A stretch of DNA of 64,000 bases from Epiperipatus broadwayi. Its lineage: Eukaryota > Onychophora > Udeonychophora > Euonychophora > Peripatidae. The notes beneath the pieces are model-generated. The model was not told the origin of the DNA and did no database searches. It was given only the letters and a program-made list of their open reading frames with translations. Shown here in pieces: positions 1-11,639 of this stretch (the first letter of the stretch is position 1; each line of letters starts with the position of its first letter). The stretch spans positions 64,001 to 128,000 of the forward strand of contig JAQFVV010013334.1 of the NCBI GenBank assembly GCA_028023455.1, read 5' to 3'. Made by a program: the position numbers and the translations under genes.

Positions 1-172
1 GTACATGCGCCTTGAGTGCTTAATTTTAGCAAGAGAGACATCTACAAATCATAACTCGAGATTCGACTTTATAAAGATAAGAGGGACCCCTCTTATCTCT
101 AACCTATTTTATCTCGCGTTATGATTTGTAGAGGTCTCTCTTGCTAAAATTAAGTACTCAAGGTGCATGTAC
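1..172. mobile_element. 172-bp palindromic element (MITE-like)
   Basis: The whole segment reads as one near-perfect palindrome. It opens with gtacatgcgccttgagt and closes with actcaaggtgcatgtac. The arms of about 54 bp also pair through tagcaagagagacatctac and its complement gtagaggtctctcttgcta. A second perfect 10-bp hairpin (gataagaggg/ccctcttatc) sits at the centre. It has no coding capacity. Such structures are typical of short non-autonomous DNA transposons. The left end coincides with the window edge, so a target duplication cannot be checked. Confidence 0.6.
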
Positions 173-1035
173 TAACGTTTTAGCCTAATATTAGTTGATA
201 AATGAATACCTAGATATTTATAGTTGAAACGTATTTAGTAAAGAAGAGTGTCATAACTTTCATCAATGAACAATTGAATAACTTGATGAATAAGCTAATA
301 TCATTATTAAATATTTCTTTGTATTTAGTAAATTGATTCTGGAAAAGTCTTTGTCACAAAGTTGTCCATTTAAAACAATATTGTTATTGATATATATGTG
401 TATGTGTGTTACTTTCTACCATAAATGGAAAAAAAAACATATTTTTAGAGTATTGTATTTGATGCTGCATTCTTTTCAAAAGTAATAACAATGAATAACA
501 ATGTTATTACTCAAAATGAAATTTCATTATGGCAATTTTGAATGCATGAATTTAATGAAATTTACAAAGCAATTATTCATTTTCATTTAAAAATTCATAT
601 TTAATATAAGAAAAAGGCAGATTCTGATGTTCAAATAGAACTCAAAAAATATCTAGAGACCATTTAACAATTTTTCTGATTATGAAATATATACAAAAAA
701 GAATTTGCTGAATCTGAATAAAAATTATAGCAAAATAATCATTAATTCTTTGTAAAAAAAGCATAATCATATATATATATTCTTTTAATTAAGGATGGAT
801 AATTTTTTTCTTGTTCAATAATTATCAATTTATTTATTTTTAACTTTCATTTACTCCCTATGTCTTACAATATTTTCCAGCATATCTTTCTCAATTAATC
901 CATTCATAAATATATGACTGTACTTTTTATTTTATTTTTTGACTCCTTAATGCTACTAATCTTATCTTTCTTGCTTTATATTTTCCAGTCTTTAAAAAGT
1001 ACTAATGTTATATTCCTTTTTCCGAATTTCTAGCA
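173..1035. other. AT-rich spacer
   Basis: I see only AT-rich sequence with short poly-A and poly-T runs and a brief (at)n near 767-780. No gene, conserved motif or structured repeat was recognised. Confidence 0.5.
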
Positions 1036-1043
1036 CTCTATAC

Positions 1044-1615
1044 CAAGGTTGGCAATCTGGTCCATGAGATATTTTAGTGAGCCTGTGAGAAGTCATGTGA
1101 TGCTCGAATTGGAAACATTATAATTAACAAATGAAGTAAAATATTTTTAATCCTGCTATAATCAATATATGAAGTAAAAAGTTATTTTTTGATTATGTAA
1201 TATTAGCAATAATAATGTGAAAATACCAATGTAAACAGGGTAAATGTTTCATTTTTGGAAAGAAAAACATAAAAATCATCTTATTTTCCCTCAAAAAATA
1301 AATAACATTTTTTAAAAATTAAAATAGATTAAAGATGAATCAATGCAACATTTTATATATAAAAAAAAATACTTCTTAAGAAAATTTTTAAAAATTGCAT
1401 GTACAGACAACAGAAAATATCAAAATTAACCATAAAGATCTTAATTATGTTGTAATTTCATAAAATTAATAAATAAAATAGCATACCCTTTAATAAACTT
1501 TGATCCACTCTTACCCCATTCATGTAATTTGTGCATAGCATCTCTAATGATTAAATTAGCCTACGATGACTTAAAATTTATCTGCCTCTTCAAAGAAAAA
1601 GTTTGCTGACTTCTG
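1044..1615. mobile_element. hAT-type MITE with 8-bp target duplication
   Basis: The left end reads caaggttggcaatctggtcc. The complement of the right end reads cagaagtcagcaaacttttt. Both fit the 'CAGxGGTxxGCAAACTTTTT' terminal inverted repeat style known from Charlie-like hAT elements. The flanks are ctctatac (1036-1043) and ctctatat (1616-1623), an 8-bp duplication with one mismatch, the length expected for hAT. The interior of about 530 bp is AT-rich and has no transposase frame, so it is non-autonomous. The single mismatch and the worn left end suggest an old insertion. Confidence 0.65.
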
Positions 1616-1623
1616 CTCTATAT

Positions 1624-1900
1624 AATTCAACATTTCAAATTAAATACTTTATAAAACATTTGTATACTTTTAACTTTAAAAAAATCACGCATCTTATTCA
1701 AGCTTTCTTAGCATTATTTTTAACATCACAGAGCCAACTGTCCACTCATTTACAAGAAGCAAATGCCTCTATAACTTTCTGTCCAACTGACACTTTTTAA
1801 ATTTGTTTCATTATTTTTATTGTTTTAATTCCAATTGCATTTATTTTCAACCCAAATTTACTACTAATTCCACAACCATATAATATCTTCTTGGATTCTG
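1624..1900. other. Spacer, possibly upstream LINE remains
   Basis: AT-rich sequence with no motif I can assign. It lies directly 5' of a decayed reverse transcriptase and may hold earlier parts of that domain, but no recognisable block is left. Confidence 0.35.
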
Positions 1901-1904
1901 GATT

Positions 1905-2340
1905 TATTGTATGCTGATAATTATGTTATTTTTGCTGGATCAAAAGATGATCTACAGAATGCAATGTTTTGAATGCTTCATATATAAATAGACTAAAAAC
2001 TGAAGTGTTTATCAGTTAGTGATGAAAGAAAAATCCTCAATAACTTTTAACTTAGATTGTTATCAATTTAAGGATGTAAGCCAATTTAAATATTTTGGCA
2101 GCTTTTTAAATATAAAGGAGGATTTAGATATTGGGGTGTAGCACAGGCTCCAATATGCTGCAGTTAGCAAGTTAAAAGATAAAGTCTTTCATTAAAGGGG
2201 AGTAACTACTACAATATGTTGAAGTGACACTTGGGTATCCTATCAACACAACATAAAGACATTAAAAAGTTTTATATAAGGAGGCCTCATAAATTTTTAA
2301 AAATACTCTGGCAAGATCATAAGAGCATTGAATTTGTTTT
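1905..2340 (+). pseudogene. Decayed LINE reverse transcriptase, C-terminal half
   Basis: Reading across frames gives a series of reverse transcriptase landmarks in the right order. YADN (a changed YADD catalytic box) at 1910-1921 is followed by a GSKDDLQ-like stretch. A 'KTEV' segment lies near 1995, QFKYFGSFL near 2080-2105 (the usual FKYLGS block), and a segment ending WQDH at 2309-2320, matching the conserved LRKILNIRWQDH tail of RTE-like non-LTR elements. Stops and frame shifts interrupt it throughout and one catalytic aspartate is asparagine. The 5' part (endonuclease, fingers) is not visible. Family assignment to the RTE-like group is by motif memory only. Confidence 0.6.
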
Positions 2341-2344
2341 TCAT

Positions 2345-3200
2345 TTTTCTGAATGTGATACATAGAGTTTACTATTGTAAATTTCAGCCCTTAAGTGAAT
2401 TTGATGCGTGAAATGAATGAAAAATACAAGCTTTCATTAATGGCAGTTTGTTGTTAATTTGAGTATGTTATCAGTGGAAGAGATAGATTTTCTTTATGTT
2501 TAAGGATTATTTATAAGACATTATAAATAAATGCAGTGCTGATTGTTTTCAATGAAAAGATGTGGCAGAGAACAAAATACATTGAAAAATTCCAATTAAG
2601 CATGATGTTGAAGTATTTCAGGAAGAGAAAGATTTCTATAGAAAAAGTTAAAAGGCAGCATAGTGAAATACCAAAAAGAAAAATGGATCAGGATATTATC
2701 TATACACGCATATGTATGATTCACAGATTGATTTTCACAATTATCACAAATTTATCTCTCGGATAGTTTTTATCATTTTCTCTTGGAGTTAGTTTGGTCA
2801 TACACATTCACAAGTGACTATTGCTCTTGATAATGAATTCATGAAATGTATTTTCCACAGTGTATCAAAATAACTTATTTTGCAACACATGTAAATAAAT
2901 ATTAAACAATAAACAAGAAATAGAAAACCTCTCTACTTTATATATTTTTATTTATAATAAAGTCAAAATAGATCTTCCTTTACCATCCATATATTTTCAA
3001 TCTTAAAAAATCACAAATGACGCCAATGGACATAGTGTCAGGAAACAGAAAATAAAAGAACCATAATTCCTTAATAATGTAGACTTAGTAATTAACTGGA
3101 ATTCTAATAGAGTTTACATGAGTGCAATTTGAAATAATCTTGTGTTTTCATTAACTATAGGATTTTCACTATCATTGGAGTTCCTGCATTGATCATTATG
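2345..3200. other. AT-rich spacer
   Basis: One short lysine-rich frame (2536-2766, +) shows no recognisable domain and is probably chance. Nothing else is visible. Confidence 0.4.
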
Positions 3201-3204
3201 TGTT

Positions 3205-3640
3205 TCATAGCAATCCTTCTAAATTACCTATTTGTATACCAAATCTATTTGTTTTATAAATACTAGTCAAACAAGGTTGGAATTTATCTAAAGAAGACTC
3301 ATCACTACCCTTTTCATCCTGACTATCTTCAAATTCAATATTCACATGTATTACTGTTACTGATTCTGGACTTATTTCTTCAAAGTTATCTTCTATTTTA
3401 ACAATCATTTCATCAGTGTTAGTTTTTATTGCAGCCTTTAATTCTTGGAAGGTAGGTTTTATCACTGCCTCCAATTTTTGAGAACAAGCTTTCAATTCTT
3501 GAGAAATAGCTTTCATTTCTTGAGAATTAGCTTTTATTTGAGAAATAGCTTTTATTTCTGCTTTCAGTTCTTGGGAAATAGCTTTCATTTCTTGAGAATT
3601 AGCTTTTATTTCCTCTTTTATTTTGATTATAATGTTTACA
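3205..3640 (-). pseudogene. Coiled-coil frame built on a 21-bp repeat, probably gag-like
   Basis: On the minus strand about 145 codons are open, starting near 3640. The first 60 or so residues are tandem variants of a seven-residue unit such as KAISQEL, KANSQEM, KACSQKL and FQELKAA, encoded by a 21-bp DNA repeat (variants of agctttcatttcttgagaa on the plus strand). Hydrophobic residues recur every heptad, so a coiled coil is expected. The C-terminal half is acidic (EFEDSQDEKGSDESS) and ends in a short neutral tail. No Met opens the full stretch; the first internal Met is near 3588. Similar coiled-coil frames lie at 14.7 kb and 62.2 kb, so an origin as retroelement gag is plausible. A lineage-specific host peptide is the alternative. 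Confidence 0.4.
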
Positions 3641-3714
3641 TTTAAAGGATGCTTTGAACCATAATTTCATTGTGGTTTTATTAATTGTTACTGATATGTT
3701 TTCTTTGTAAGAAG

Positions 3715-3890
3715 TGTTGATTATTTCACTACTAAACATCACATAAACTAGTCTGGGGATATTGGATGAATAGGCACTAGATAAGGATTTTATGCACAAG
3801 CCTTCTGGCATCTATTGATTACTCTGGTTAGCACAGGGTGGCACTACTGTATGGAGAGTTTTGCCTTTGTTTAGATTATTTCTCCTGAAA
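3715..3890 (-). repeat. Foldback-family half copy
   Basis: This is a single arm of the foldback family that is complete at 23682-24402. It carries the shared blocks actagtctggggatattgga, acaagccttctggcatc and the terminal tggagagttttgcctttgtt. Only the outer part of one arm is present, so it cannot fold back. It directly abuts the coiled-coil pseudogene. Confidence 0.7.
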
Positions 3891-4640
3891 AAAGACAAAA
3901 TTGTTTTTTGATTCATATACCTGCTTCATAAAATCATTTTCTTTTCCAATCTCATCCACATCTTTTAAAAATATTTTTCAATAAAATAAACCACTTCATT
4001 TCATCAATTTGTTTAACTTTAATAAAACAATTACTAGTCTATTCCCTATCATTTTATATTTTTTTGTATTATTCCAATTATATTTTGTCTTTCTATTTAA
4101 GGAGTTTTCAGATAAAAAAAAAAAAACATGTCTAATCTATTAAAAAGTGTTTTTTCTAAAAAAAACTTTCAGAAAATTTTTAACAGTTTGTAAGACTAAA
4201 GGAAAAAAAAATTGCCAGTGAAACATTGGATTTTTCCTATAGTAATATATGATTATTAAAAAAAATCCATTAGCCAACTGTTTTAAAAAATATATGATAA
4301 AAGGTTTTCCAGACTTCATTTTGTCTTATGGTTCTAAAATTTATAAGGCTTTTTGTTATTATCATAAATAAATATTTATTGTTTTTATCATAAAATCACT
4401 TATATTGACATATTTTCTGCATATTCTTTTTTTACTTATAACTAAAAGTAGGCAGACTAAATTTCCAGCTATAAGTTATTAAAAATTACCATGGGAAATA
4501 TTCAGCTACACTCAAGTCTATCCCCTGACAGTGACTTTCTATATTTTACTTTACCTTTCTATCACTGAAAATGCATAAAAAGCTTTTAATAATAACATGA
4601 AAGGCTGAAACCTTTGACCAATGTGCCTTAAAAATGCTTA
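3891..4640. other. AT-rich spacer
   Basis: Poly-A and poly-T tracts and nothing assignable. Confidence 0.4.
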
Positions 4641-4648
4641 TGTGACAG

Positions 4649-4761
4649 CCAATCAGATGTAATAATGACTGCACATTGAACTTTCAATTCAAAACACAAG
4701 TCAGAAATATGAGAAAAAGATGGAACCACCTTCTCCTCTTACTTAAATTTGTATATAAATA
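4649..4761 (+). promoter_or_regulatory. Candidate polymerase II promoter (CCAAT and TATA)
   Basis: A CCAAT box inside agccaatcag (4649-4653) lies about 100 bp upstream of a good TATA box, TATAAATA (4754-4761). Transcription would start near 4785. The first ATG downstream (4792) opens only an 11-codon frame, and I find no convincing exon after it. The spacing is that of a classical promoter, but in DNA this AT-rich a TATA match alone is weak. It could equally be chance or the promoter of an unrecognised transcript. Confidence 0.25.
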
Positions 4762-5495
4762 AGCCAGACTCAAAACATTTTTAACTAAGAGCATGAAGCT
4801 CAAAACACCTTCACATTTAATTCACTAAATAGTTACTACTAATTCAAGTTATAAATTTTAATATCTAAGATATGTTTAATCAAGATCTTCTTTCTGGTTG
4901 TTCATTCACAAATCTTTATAAACAATTAAAGAATTATGGCATAAAAATGAATTTTTTGTGGGAATATAAATAAATTTCTTTATTTAGGTCCAATTTGATC
5001 TAGTTAGGTATTTCTGGGTCTCAATTACTAAGATTCAGAATCTTCCACATTCACTGCACTAATTTAATTTAAAAAAAGAAATTTAATAGCATTAGGTTCG
5101 TGCAGGTATAGTCAAAATCAAGTCATGAATCACATAATTAATGACTGTCAAATGTAAGGATACAGTAGCCATGTTATCTAAATAATCTATTCAGTAAATG
5201 TAATAAAAGTTTTACTCCTAAGACTTCTTTTTTTTATTATCTAAATAGTCTTATTCTGCTACACATTAATTAAATCATCTATGTAATCTTAAATTATATG
5301 TTAATAATTATACAAATATTGTTTTATTAAGAAAAAGTGTCAATGAGAGGAAATTCACAACTGAAATATTATGCACTAATATATTTAATTTATATATAAA
5401 AAAACATATTTTAGGATTTATTATTCCTGAAAAACAATATAATCTATGAAAATAAATGTAAGGAGAAATGTTTATTAGAAAGATCATGCTATTGA
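4762..5495. other. AT-rich spacer
   Basis: No gene, repeat or structural signal recognised. Confidence 0.4.
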
Positions 5496-5498
5496 TCT

Positions 5499-5536
5499 TG
5501 TTTTTTTTTTTTGTTGTTGTTGTTGTTGTTTTTTGA
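5499..5536. repeat. Poly-T and (TTG)n microsatellite
   Basis: A run of about twelve T is followed by seven ttg units and another T run. On the minus strand it reads as poly-Gln/poly-Lys codons, which explains a short glutamine-rich frame there that I do not regard as a gene. Confidence 0.85.
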
Positions 5537-6020
5537 TAAAAGTAGTACTAGAAAACTTATTAATCATATTACACACTGAATAAATGGGCATTGATAAATG
5601 AAAAGTTTTAAAATTGTATTTGCAAGTAAATGAATTATTATGAGTCTGCTTAAATATAATTCTGAGTATCATATTTGAATGAGAATATTCTGTGATATGA
5701 TTATAATTTTAAATGTTACATATTTAAGCAGTAGTAAAAGTCATTTACATGCTGTTGATATTAATAATAAATTAATCATATATTTTTTAAAATAAATGTT
5801 ATTATATATATGAAATTGCTTAAAGTTTATGTGCATGTTATATATATATATATATATAGTATTCCCGTCTATTCTTGATTTTTATATTATTGTCAATTTC
5901 ACTTATTTAAGAATGAAAAATATAGGTAAATTATAAATATATGTGGAAGATAATTAACTTTCTATATTTTATTTTTTTCAGTTTATGTACATATATATAT
6001 AATTTCCAGGAGTTTTTGTG

Positions 6021-6108
6021 TAGTAAAAATATAATAGGTAAATAACTGCCATTTCAGTACTATAACAAGTATTTTCCTCAGAGCTATTTAGCTATTATAT
6101 TTTTACTA
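6021..6108. repeat. 88-bp hairpin with perfect 17-bp arms
   Basis: TAGTAAAAATATAATAG (6021-6037) is matched exactly by its complement CTATTATATTTTTACTA (6092-6108) across a 54-bp loop. A perfect 17-bp arm is unlikely by chance even in AT-rich DNA. It could be a very short MITE or a stem-loop RNA. No flanking duplication is clear. Confidence 0.5.
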
Positions 6109-7465
6109 TATAGAAGCTTCTCTAAATAAAACTATGAATTCATCATTTATTCATGAAAAATTAGAATATATATATATGCGTGTGTGTGTGCTAAACATGT
6201 TTTATGTGTATAGAAATGTGTATACACACCTGTATAAGCATGTATATATTAAAATGCATATTGTGGTACATTTTTATTTTATTTTTAATGACATAATTAA
6301 AATTATATATTGTGAATATGAACAAACTTCTGTATAAGCAGTAATTTTTTTGTATTCACAGCACAAAAAACGAACCTCTCCCTCAATCAAATTTAAGCAG
6401 TTTGAATTAATCCGAAACTTTTTAAATTCAAATTCCGATTACAAAAGGTGATTATCTTTTTTTCATTTAAAAACATGTCACAGTACTACCATCAACTCAT
6501 TTCAATAATTACTTATCCCGCAATTTTTCATAAAAATCATTGTAGAAATCATAATAAATTTCTATTTATTATATTGGAAGTTTTGGTTTAATATTTACAT
6601 GTAAAAACTTTTGTTCTGGTTAGTTAATACTGATATTTGCTTCAAAAGAACTTATATTTTTCTTTTTGACATTTGAAACAAAATTTGTTAAGAGTGCTTT
6701 TAAAAACAAATCTGACTTATTGCTATTATAAATGTTCTTTCCATTGTTTTGCAAAAGAGGCTTTAAAAACATCTTTGCACATCCATTATTAAATACAACA
6801 ATACTTTCTTTACACACACTTTATAAAATGTCAACGAATTTTATCTTTTAATTTTTCATTCAGTTGAGAGCTTGTGTTTTTATTTCTATAAATAGTTTTG
6901 TTTGAACTGACATTTGAAAATATAGGTTTTTACTAATTTATCCTTACTTTTGTCAAACTATAAAAATGTTTTAACTATGTTAAAACTCTACTTGGCTCAG
7001 TACTGCCATGACTTTCTTTTTGTCTGTTTTTTTTTCTTTTTAAATGATTATTAAAAGATTTTAAATATGAAGATCTAATAATTTATATTTTTTAAGGAAA
7101 AGATGTTATAGTTGTCTTTTTTTATTATATTATATATATATTGTACGGTTATTTATATATGGTACAAATATATTGGCATTTGGTAAAAGCTGAAAAAAAA
7201 AGTAAATTTAGATTTTTTTTTTGATTAGTACAATTTTTTTTTTAAACGTACAATGAAAGTTAAAATTTTCGTCCATATTTTTTTTTATCTAATTAAAAAT
7301 AAAAATTGGAAAGAATAAATGACATGCAGATTACTAATCCAGATAAATGAAAAGAATTCCAAAAGTAAAAAGATAAGCTAAAAGAAAAATATTTTAGCTA
7401 ATTAAAGATGGCTGAAAGATTTGATAAAAGAGAGACTTTTATAACTGAAAAATGATAAAGAATGT
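6109..7465. other. AT-rich spacer with short TG/AT runs
   Basis: It contains a small (at)n(gcgtgtgtgtg) patch near 6165-6190 and another (at)n near 7127-7140. Short open frames on both strands have no recognisable domain. Confidence 0.4.
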
Positions 7466-7471
7466 ACAAGA

Positions 7472-7760
7472 TTATGAACGTATATTTTTGACAAACAAAA
7501 GGTATGTGCAGAAGTCTAAAAACTGGACCCCAAATATAAAAAAGAAGAGACCAGTGGGATCAATGTCTTGGATTGTCTGTTTTTCTTTCGGCTGGTCCTG
7601 GATCTTGGAATCGAGGACAATTCTATGATGAAATAATTCTTCATGCGGGAGTAGACCGAACCTTTTGACATCATTCATCATGAAAACCATCAAACCCAGA
7701 AAAGTTTTTGTGACTAGCCTTTAGAACCAGAACCAAGAATAAGTTAAAACTAATGGCCAT
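7472..7760 (-). other. Slightly GC-richer unrecognised segment
   Basis: This block stands out from its AT-rich surroundings. On the minus strand it is open for 73 codons from a Met at 7693, with a basic/polar first half and a hydrophobic second half (residues about 50-66, FFFIFGVQFLDFCTYLL, which could span a membrane). I recognise no family. It may be a fragment of a retroelement long terminal repeat, an exon, or chance. Confidence 0.2.
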
Positions 7761-10734
7761 GAGCTCATTCTAACTCAAAAAAAAAGTATGCATAGTAATC
7801 TACAATCTTCTCGCTAAACTTACCGGTAAGCTATGATTCATTATTCCCGATTATGACTAAATTGTTGGCAAACCATTCTTAAAAATAAGCTTATAATAGG
7901 ATCCTGACATAGACTTTAATTTTATTGTTCAAGAGACTCTTGTTTACCCAAGAACTTTAATTAATTGTTTAACTGTTATTTTTTGTTTAATTGATTCATG
8001 TCTGGATTAGCATGCATGCCCTTTCTAATTTTATTTAACTAATTTATCTTAAAATATTTTAGTTTGTCAGAATAAAATATTTTGCTTTCATCAACTTTTT
8101 GATTGTACATTATTAATAATAGTTATTAATGTTTATTTTTAAATTTATTAATATTAGTTTAGTGAGATTTGAAAATATAATTTACCTTTGCCAATATGGT
8201 GTTGACAAAGCTCCAGGGATAATAATATTTAGAAAATAATTCTAGTTACATTTTTCTTTTTAATTCTTGAGATGCAATGTGACAGATTTCAGCAGATTCT
8301 TGCTGAATCCTGGCACCCTTATAAAAAGAAATAAAAGCTGATTTTGTCAATAGCATAAATTGTAATAAATACTAGGTAGAGTTGATCAGGAAACATAGTT
8401 ATGTTTTTAGAAATAGGAATGAAACTTTCTTTTTTTTGCATAATTTGATCAACTCACGCATTATATGTGTAACAGAGACATAGCAAGACGCAGAAAATGC
8501 TACAATATATATATATATATACATATTGTATTTACTGAAGTTTGAGATGAATTTCAGTATGTGGTAAAATGTCAGTCATATTTGTTTTCTTTCTTGTTTG
8601 ATTTTGATGATGGATATGTTAACCTATGGAGCATTGAACTGTATTGCTATGTCAATGATAATATTGATATAAAAATTGTTTATTATTAATTGTATTTTGA
8701 TTCATAATTAGCCACAAAGTATAAACTATTTGCTTATATAAGATTGTGAATTGACTTTCTTCATCTTAAAATGGATGTGTAAATAATAAATCATATAGTT
8801 TGGATAAAATTATTGTTCTTTTGTTATTATATGTATTTTTGTTACTGTAATCACAATAATAAATTACAAATAAAATGCTTAAATGTTTAATGTCTCTAGT
8901 ATATTTGTTGTTTCATTTGTATAATATTATATTTAAAAGATATGTGTAAAAAGTTTATTTCCATTGTAATATGAAAGAATGTGGTCTTAATTGTTTGATT
9001 TGTGTTGGAGTGAGAGGATCTTATTCGTATCTTAATTATGTAAATATTTATTCTATATAATAATTGTGAATTTTTTTATTTATTTGTCATTATTTTATGT
9101 AATAAAATTTTTATTTGAAAGATGTTAGTTAGAATTGGGTAAAAAGTTTTAAAAAAGGTATTGCTATAATTACTCTGACATCAATGTCAAAAGTAATAAA
9201 TAGAACTGAATATAAATAAACTATCTTGTTTTAGCTTCAACAGAATGACATCTAAATTTTTTTACATGATTTTTATTTATTTTATTTATTTATTTTAAAA
9301 GTATATAGTTAATGGGAGAAAATGGTGAGATGAAAAGCAACAATACTCACCCAGAAACTGTGCAGTGTGTCAAGGATTTGGGAAGAGTAGCATTGAAAAT
9401 GATTCATTGCATTATGAACCATCAGAATGCTCCTTTGCTTTAAAAATGGATATTACCTACTTTTCGATGATAAAGTCTAAATGTTAACAACAGAAAATAT
9501 ACACAAAGATTATGTTAACCTACTAATATAATTTTATATGCTTGATGAATAGTTTATATACCAGTTAAAAATTGGTTCAATTATCATATAATCATCATGG
9601 ATGAAACTAATGTCTGTTCACTTGTAATGTTTTATGAATTGATTACTTGTTAAGTGAAACAATATCTACATTGCACTGTTGTGAATATAAATCAGTGTTT
9701 GCACACTTATAACATTATATAGATCAAGCATCTGATGAATGAAAAGATAATTTGGATATTTGGAAAATGTTGGAACTAACAAAATTTGCCTCGAATTTTA
9801 TAGATTTCATGATATATCTGCTTTCTCTGGAATAACAAAACATCATTGGATCATGATATAAAAAAGAAATACTAGAACTATGATACTATTTTAGAAAGGA
9901 CATATTTAAAGACTATTATTCAGGTTATTTGCTTATATTTGTTATTATTAGTGCTATATATTTTTTTCTTTTCATTTAATATATGTACTATTTATTGATA
10001 TGACTAGTGGTAAAATTTTAGGTTAAGCAATAATCTATTTATATACTAAATATGAGAGAGCTATTTTTTCCTAAGTTTGAATTTATATTTTACAGAAAAA
10101 TTATTGTTTTGATTTAAAATATTCATTTTTTAAGTTTATATTTACAATTAAGTAGATTCAATATATATATATATAAATTAATTATATTTTTATATGAAGT
10201 ATAGAAAAAAAATACAACTTGAAATCTCATATTTCAGAAAATATAAATATTCTACAACATTTTTGTGTTACATAAACATATGTGTTTGTATTTAGTATTC
10301 ATTAAGTAGAGATTGATGTACAATCATCTATTTAAATATGAAATTAGTGTCAATTAAAAACCTATTGGTTAAAACATAATTGGATTATACACATATATAT
10401 TAAGTGTTTATTTGCCTTATATATATATTTTATTTTAATTTATATCAATTTGTTAATAAATTATGAATTAATTTAAAACAAATAAATTTGCTTGGTTGTC
10501 ATTCAATTTTACAATGTAAATTTATTGGTTAATCATATTTGGATGAGACAATTTTCACTACTTAATTAAACCACATAATTCTTTAAAAGGAGTTATAAAA
10601 TAATTCAGAAATTAAAAACACAGGATGGGTAATTTAATGCTTATTATTTAAATAGAAATAGATTTTATACAACAATAAATTAACTGATTTGACATTCTTA
10701 AATATTTAATAAGTAATTGGAAGCTTATTGTAAT
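7761..10734. other. AT-rich spacer
   Basis: I see long A and T tracts and a small (at)n at 8506-8521. No coding segment, structured repeat or recognised mobile element was found. Confidence 0.4.
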
Positions 10735-11150
10735 TATTTCGTTAAACCACTAAACATCACATGATCATAATTTCTTATGTTTACTCATAACTGTTATTAA
10801 AACATCCAAAACTATCTATACAGTAGTACCACTCAGTGCAAACCAGAGTAATCAATGGATGCCAGAAGGCTTGTGAATAAAATTCCTATTTAGTGCCTAC
10901 TCATCCAATTTTCCCAGACTAGTTTCTAGCTTGTGGCTTTTGTCAGTAAGGAGCCCTAGATCTGAGAGCACTGAACCTAGAACTTAGGATCTAATGCAAC
11001 ACTCCAGAAGTCACCTTTTAGCTCTACTTAACTATAAAACCATGAAAATAAAATTTAAAAACACAATATTTTTAATCCAAGCTCATTAGCTTATATAATC
11101 ATACAGGTCTGAACTCAGTTTAGTACCCATACATTTTGGTATTTTTGATT
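10735..11150 (+). repeat. Foldback-family single arm (older copy)
   Basis: It matches nearly a whole left arm of the element at 23682-24402. Shared blocks include atcaatggatgccagaaggc, cagactagtttctagcttgt, gaacttaggatctaatgcaa and the arm's inner end with cacccatacattttgg-like sequence. Several substitutions relative to the 23.7-kb copy show it is older. The opposite arm is missing. Confidence 0.7.
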
Positions 11151-11234
11151 CTTTAATAACCATACCCACCAATATCCTATTATGCATGATTGATATCAAA
11201 CCACTAAACCTCACATGATCACCACTTCTTATGC

Positions 11235-11622
11235 TTGCTCATAACTGTTATTAAAACAGGAAAAACTCTCCAAACAGTATTGCCACTCAGTACAAGGCAG
11301 AGTAATCATTGGATGCCAGAAGGCTTGTGCATAAAATCCCTATCTAGTACCTACTCATCCAATATCCCTAGTCTAGTTTCTAGCTTGTGGTTTTTGTCAG
11401 TAGAGATAAAAGGTAGCTGCTGGAGGGTTGCATTAGATCCTAAGATCTAGGTGAAGTGCTATTAAGGGCTTTTCACTGATGAAAGCCACAAGCTAGAAAC
11501 TAGTCTGGGGATATTGAATGAGTACCCAATATGCATTTTATACACAAGCCTTCTGTCATCCATTAATTACTCTGGCTTGCACTGAGTGGCACTACTATAT
11601 TGAGAGTTTTGCTTGTTTTAAT
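11235..11622. mobile_element. Short foldback element
   Basis: The left half (from aggaaaaactctccaaacag) and the right half (to tattgagagttttgcttgtt) are inverted copies of the outer arm. Both contain the tgccagaaggcttgtgcat/acacaagccttctgtcat block, ccctagtctagtttctagct and its complement agctagaaactagtctgggg. The inner part of the arms is mostly deleted, so it is a shortened version of the 721-bp element. The flanks carry related ttattaaaac and gttttaatta, which may be part of the insertion site. Confidence 0.65.
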
Positions 11623-11639
11623 TATTTTGTTAGTAATAA

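Noticed and set aside
5484-5672. A glutamine-rich minus-strand peptide
   Set aside because: It depends on the TTG/poly-T microsatellite.
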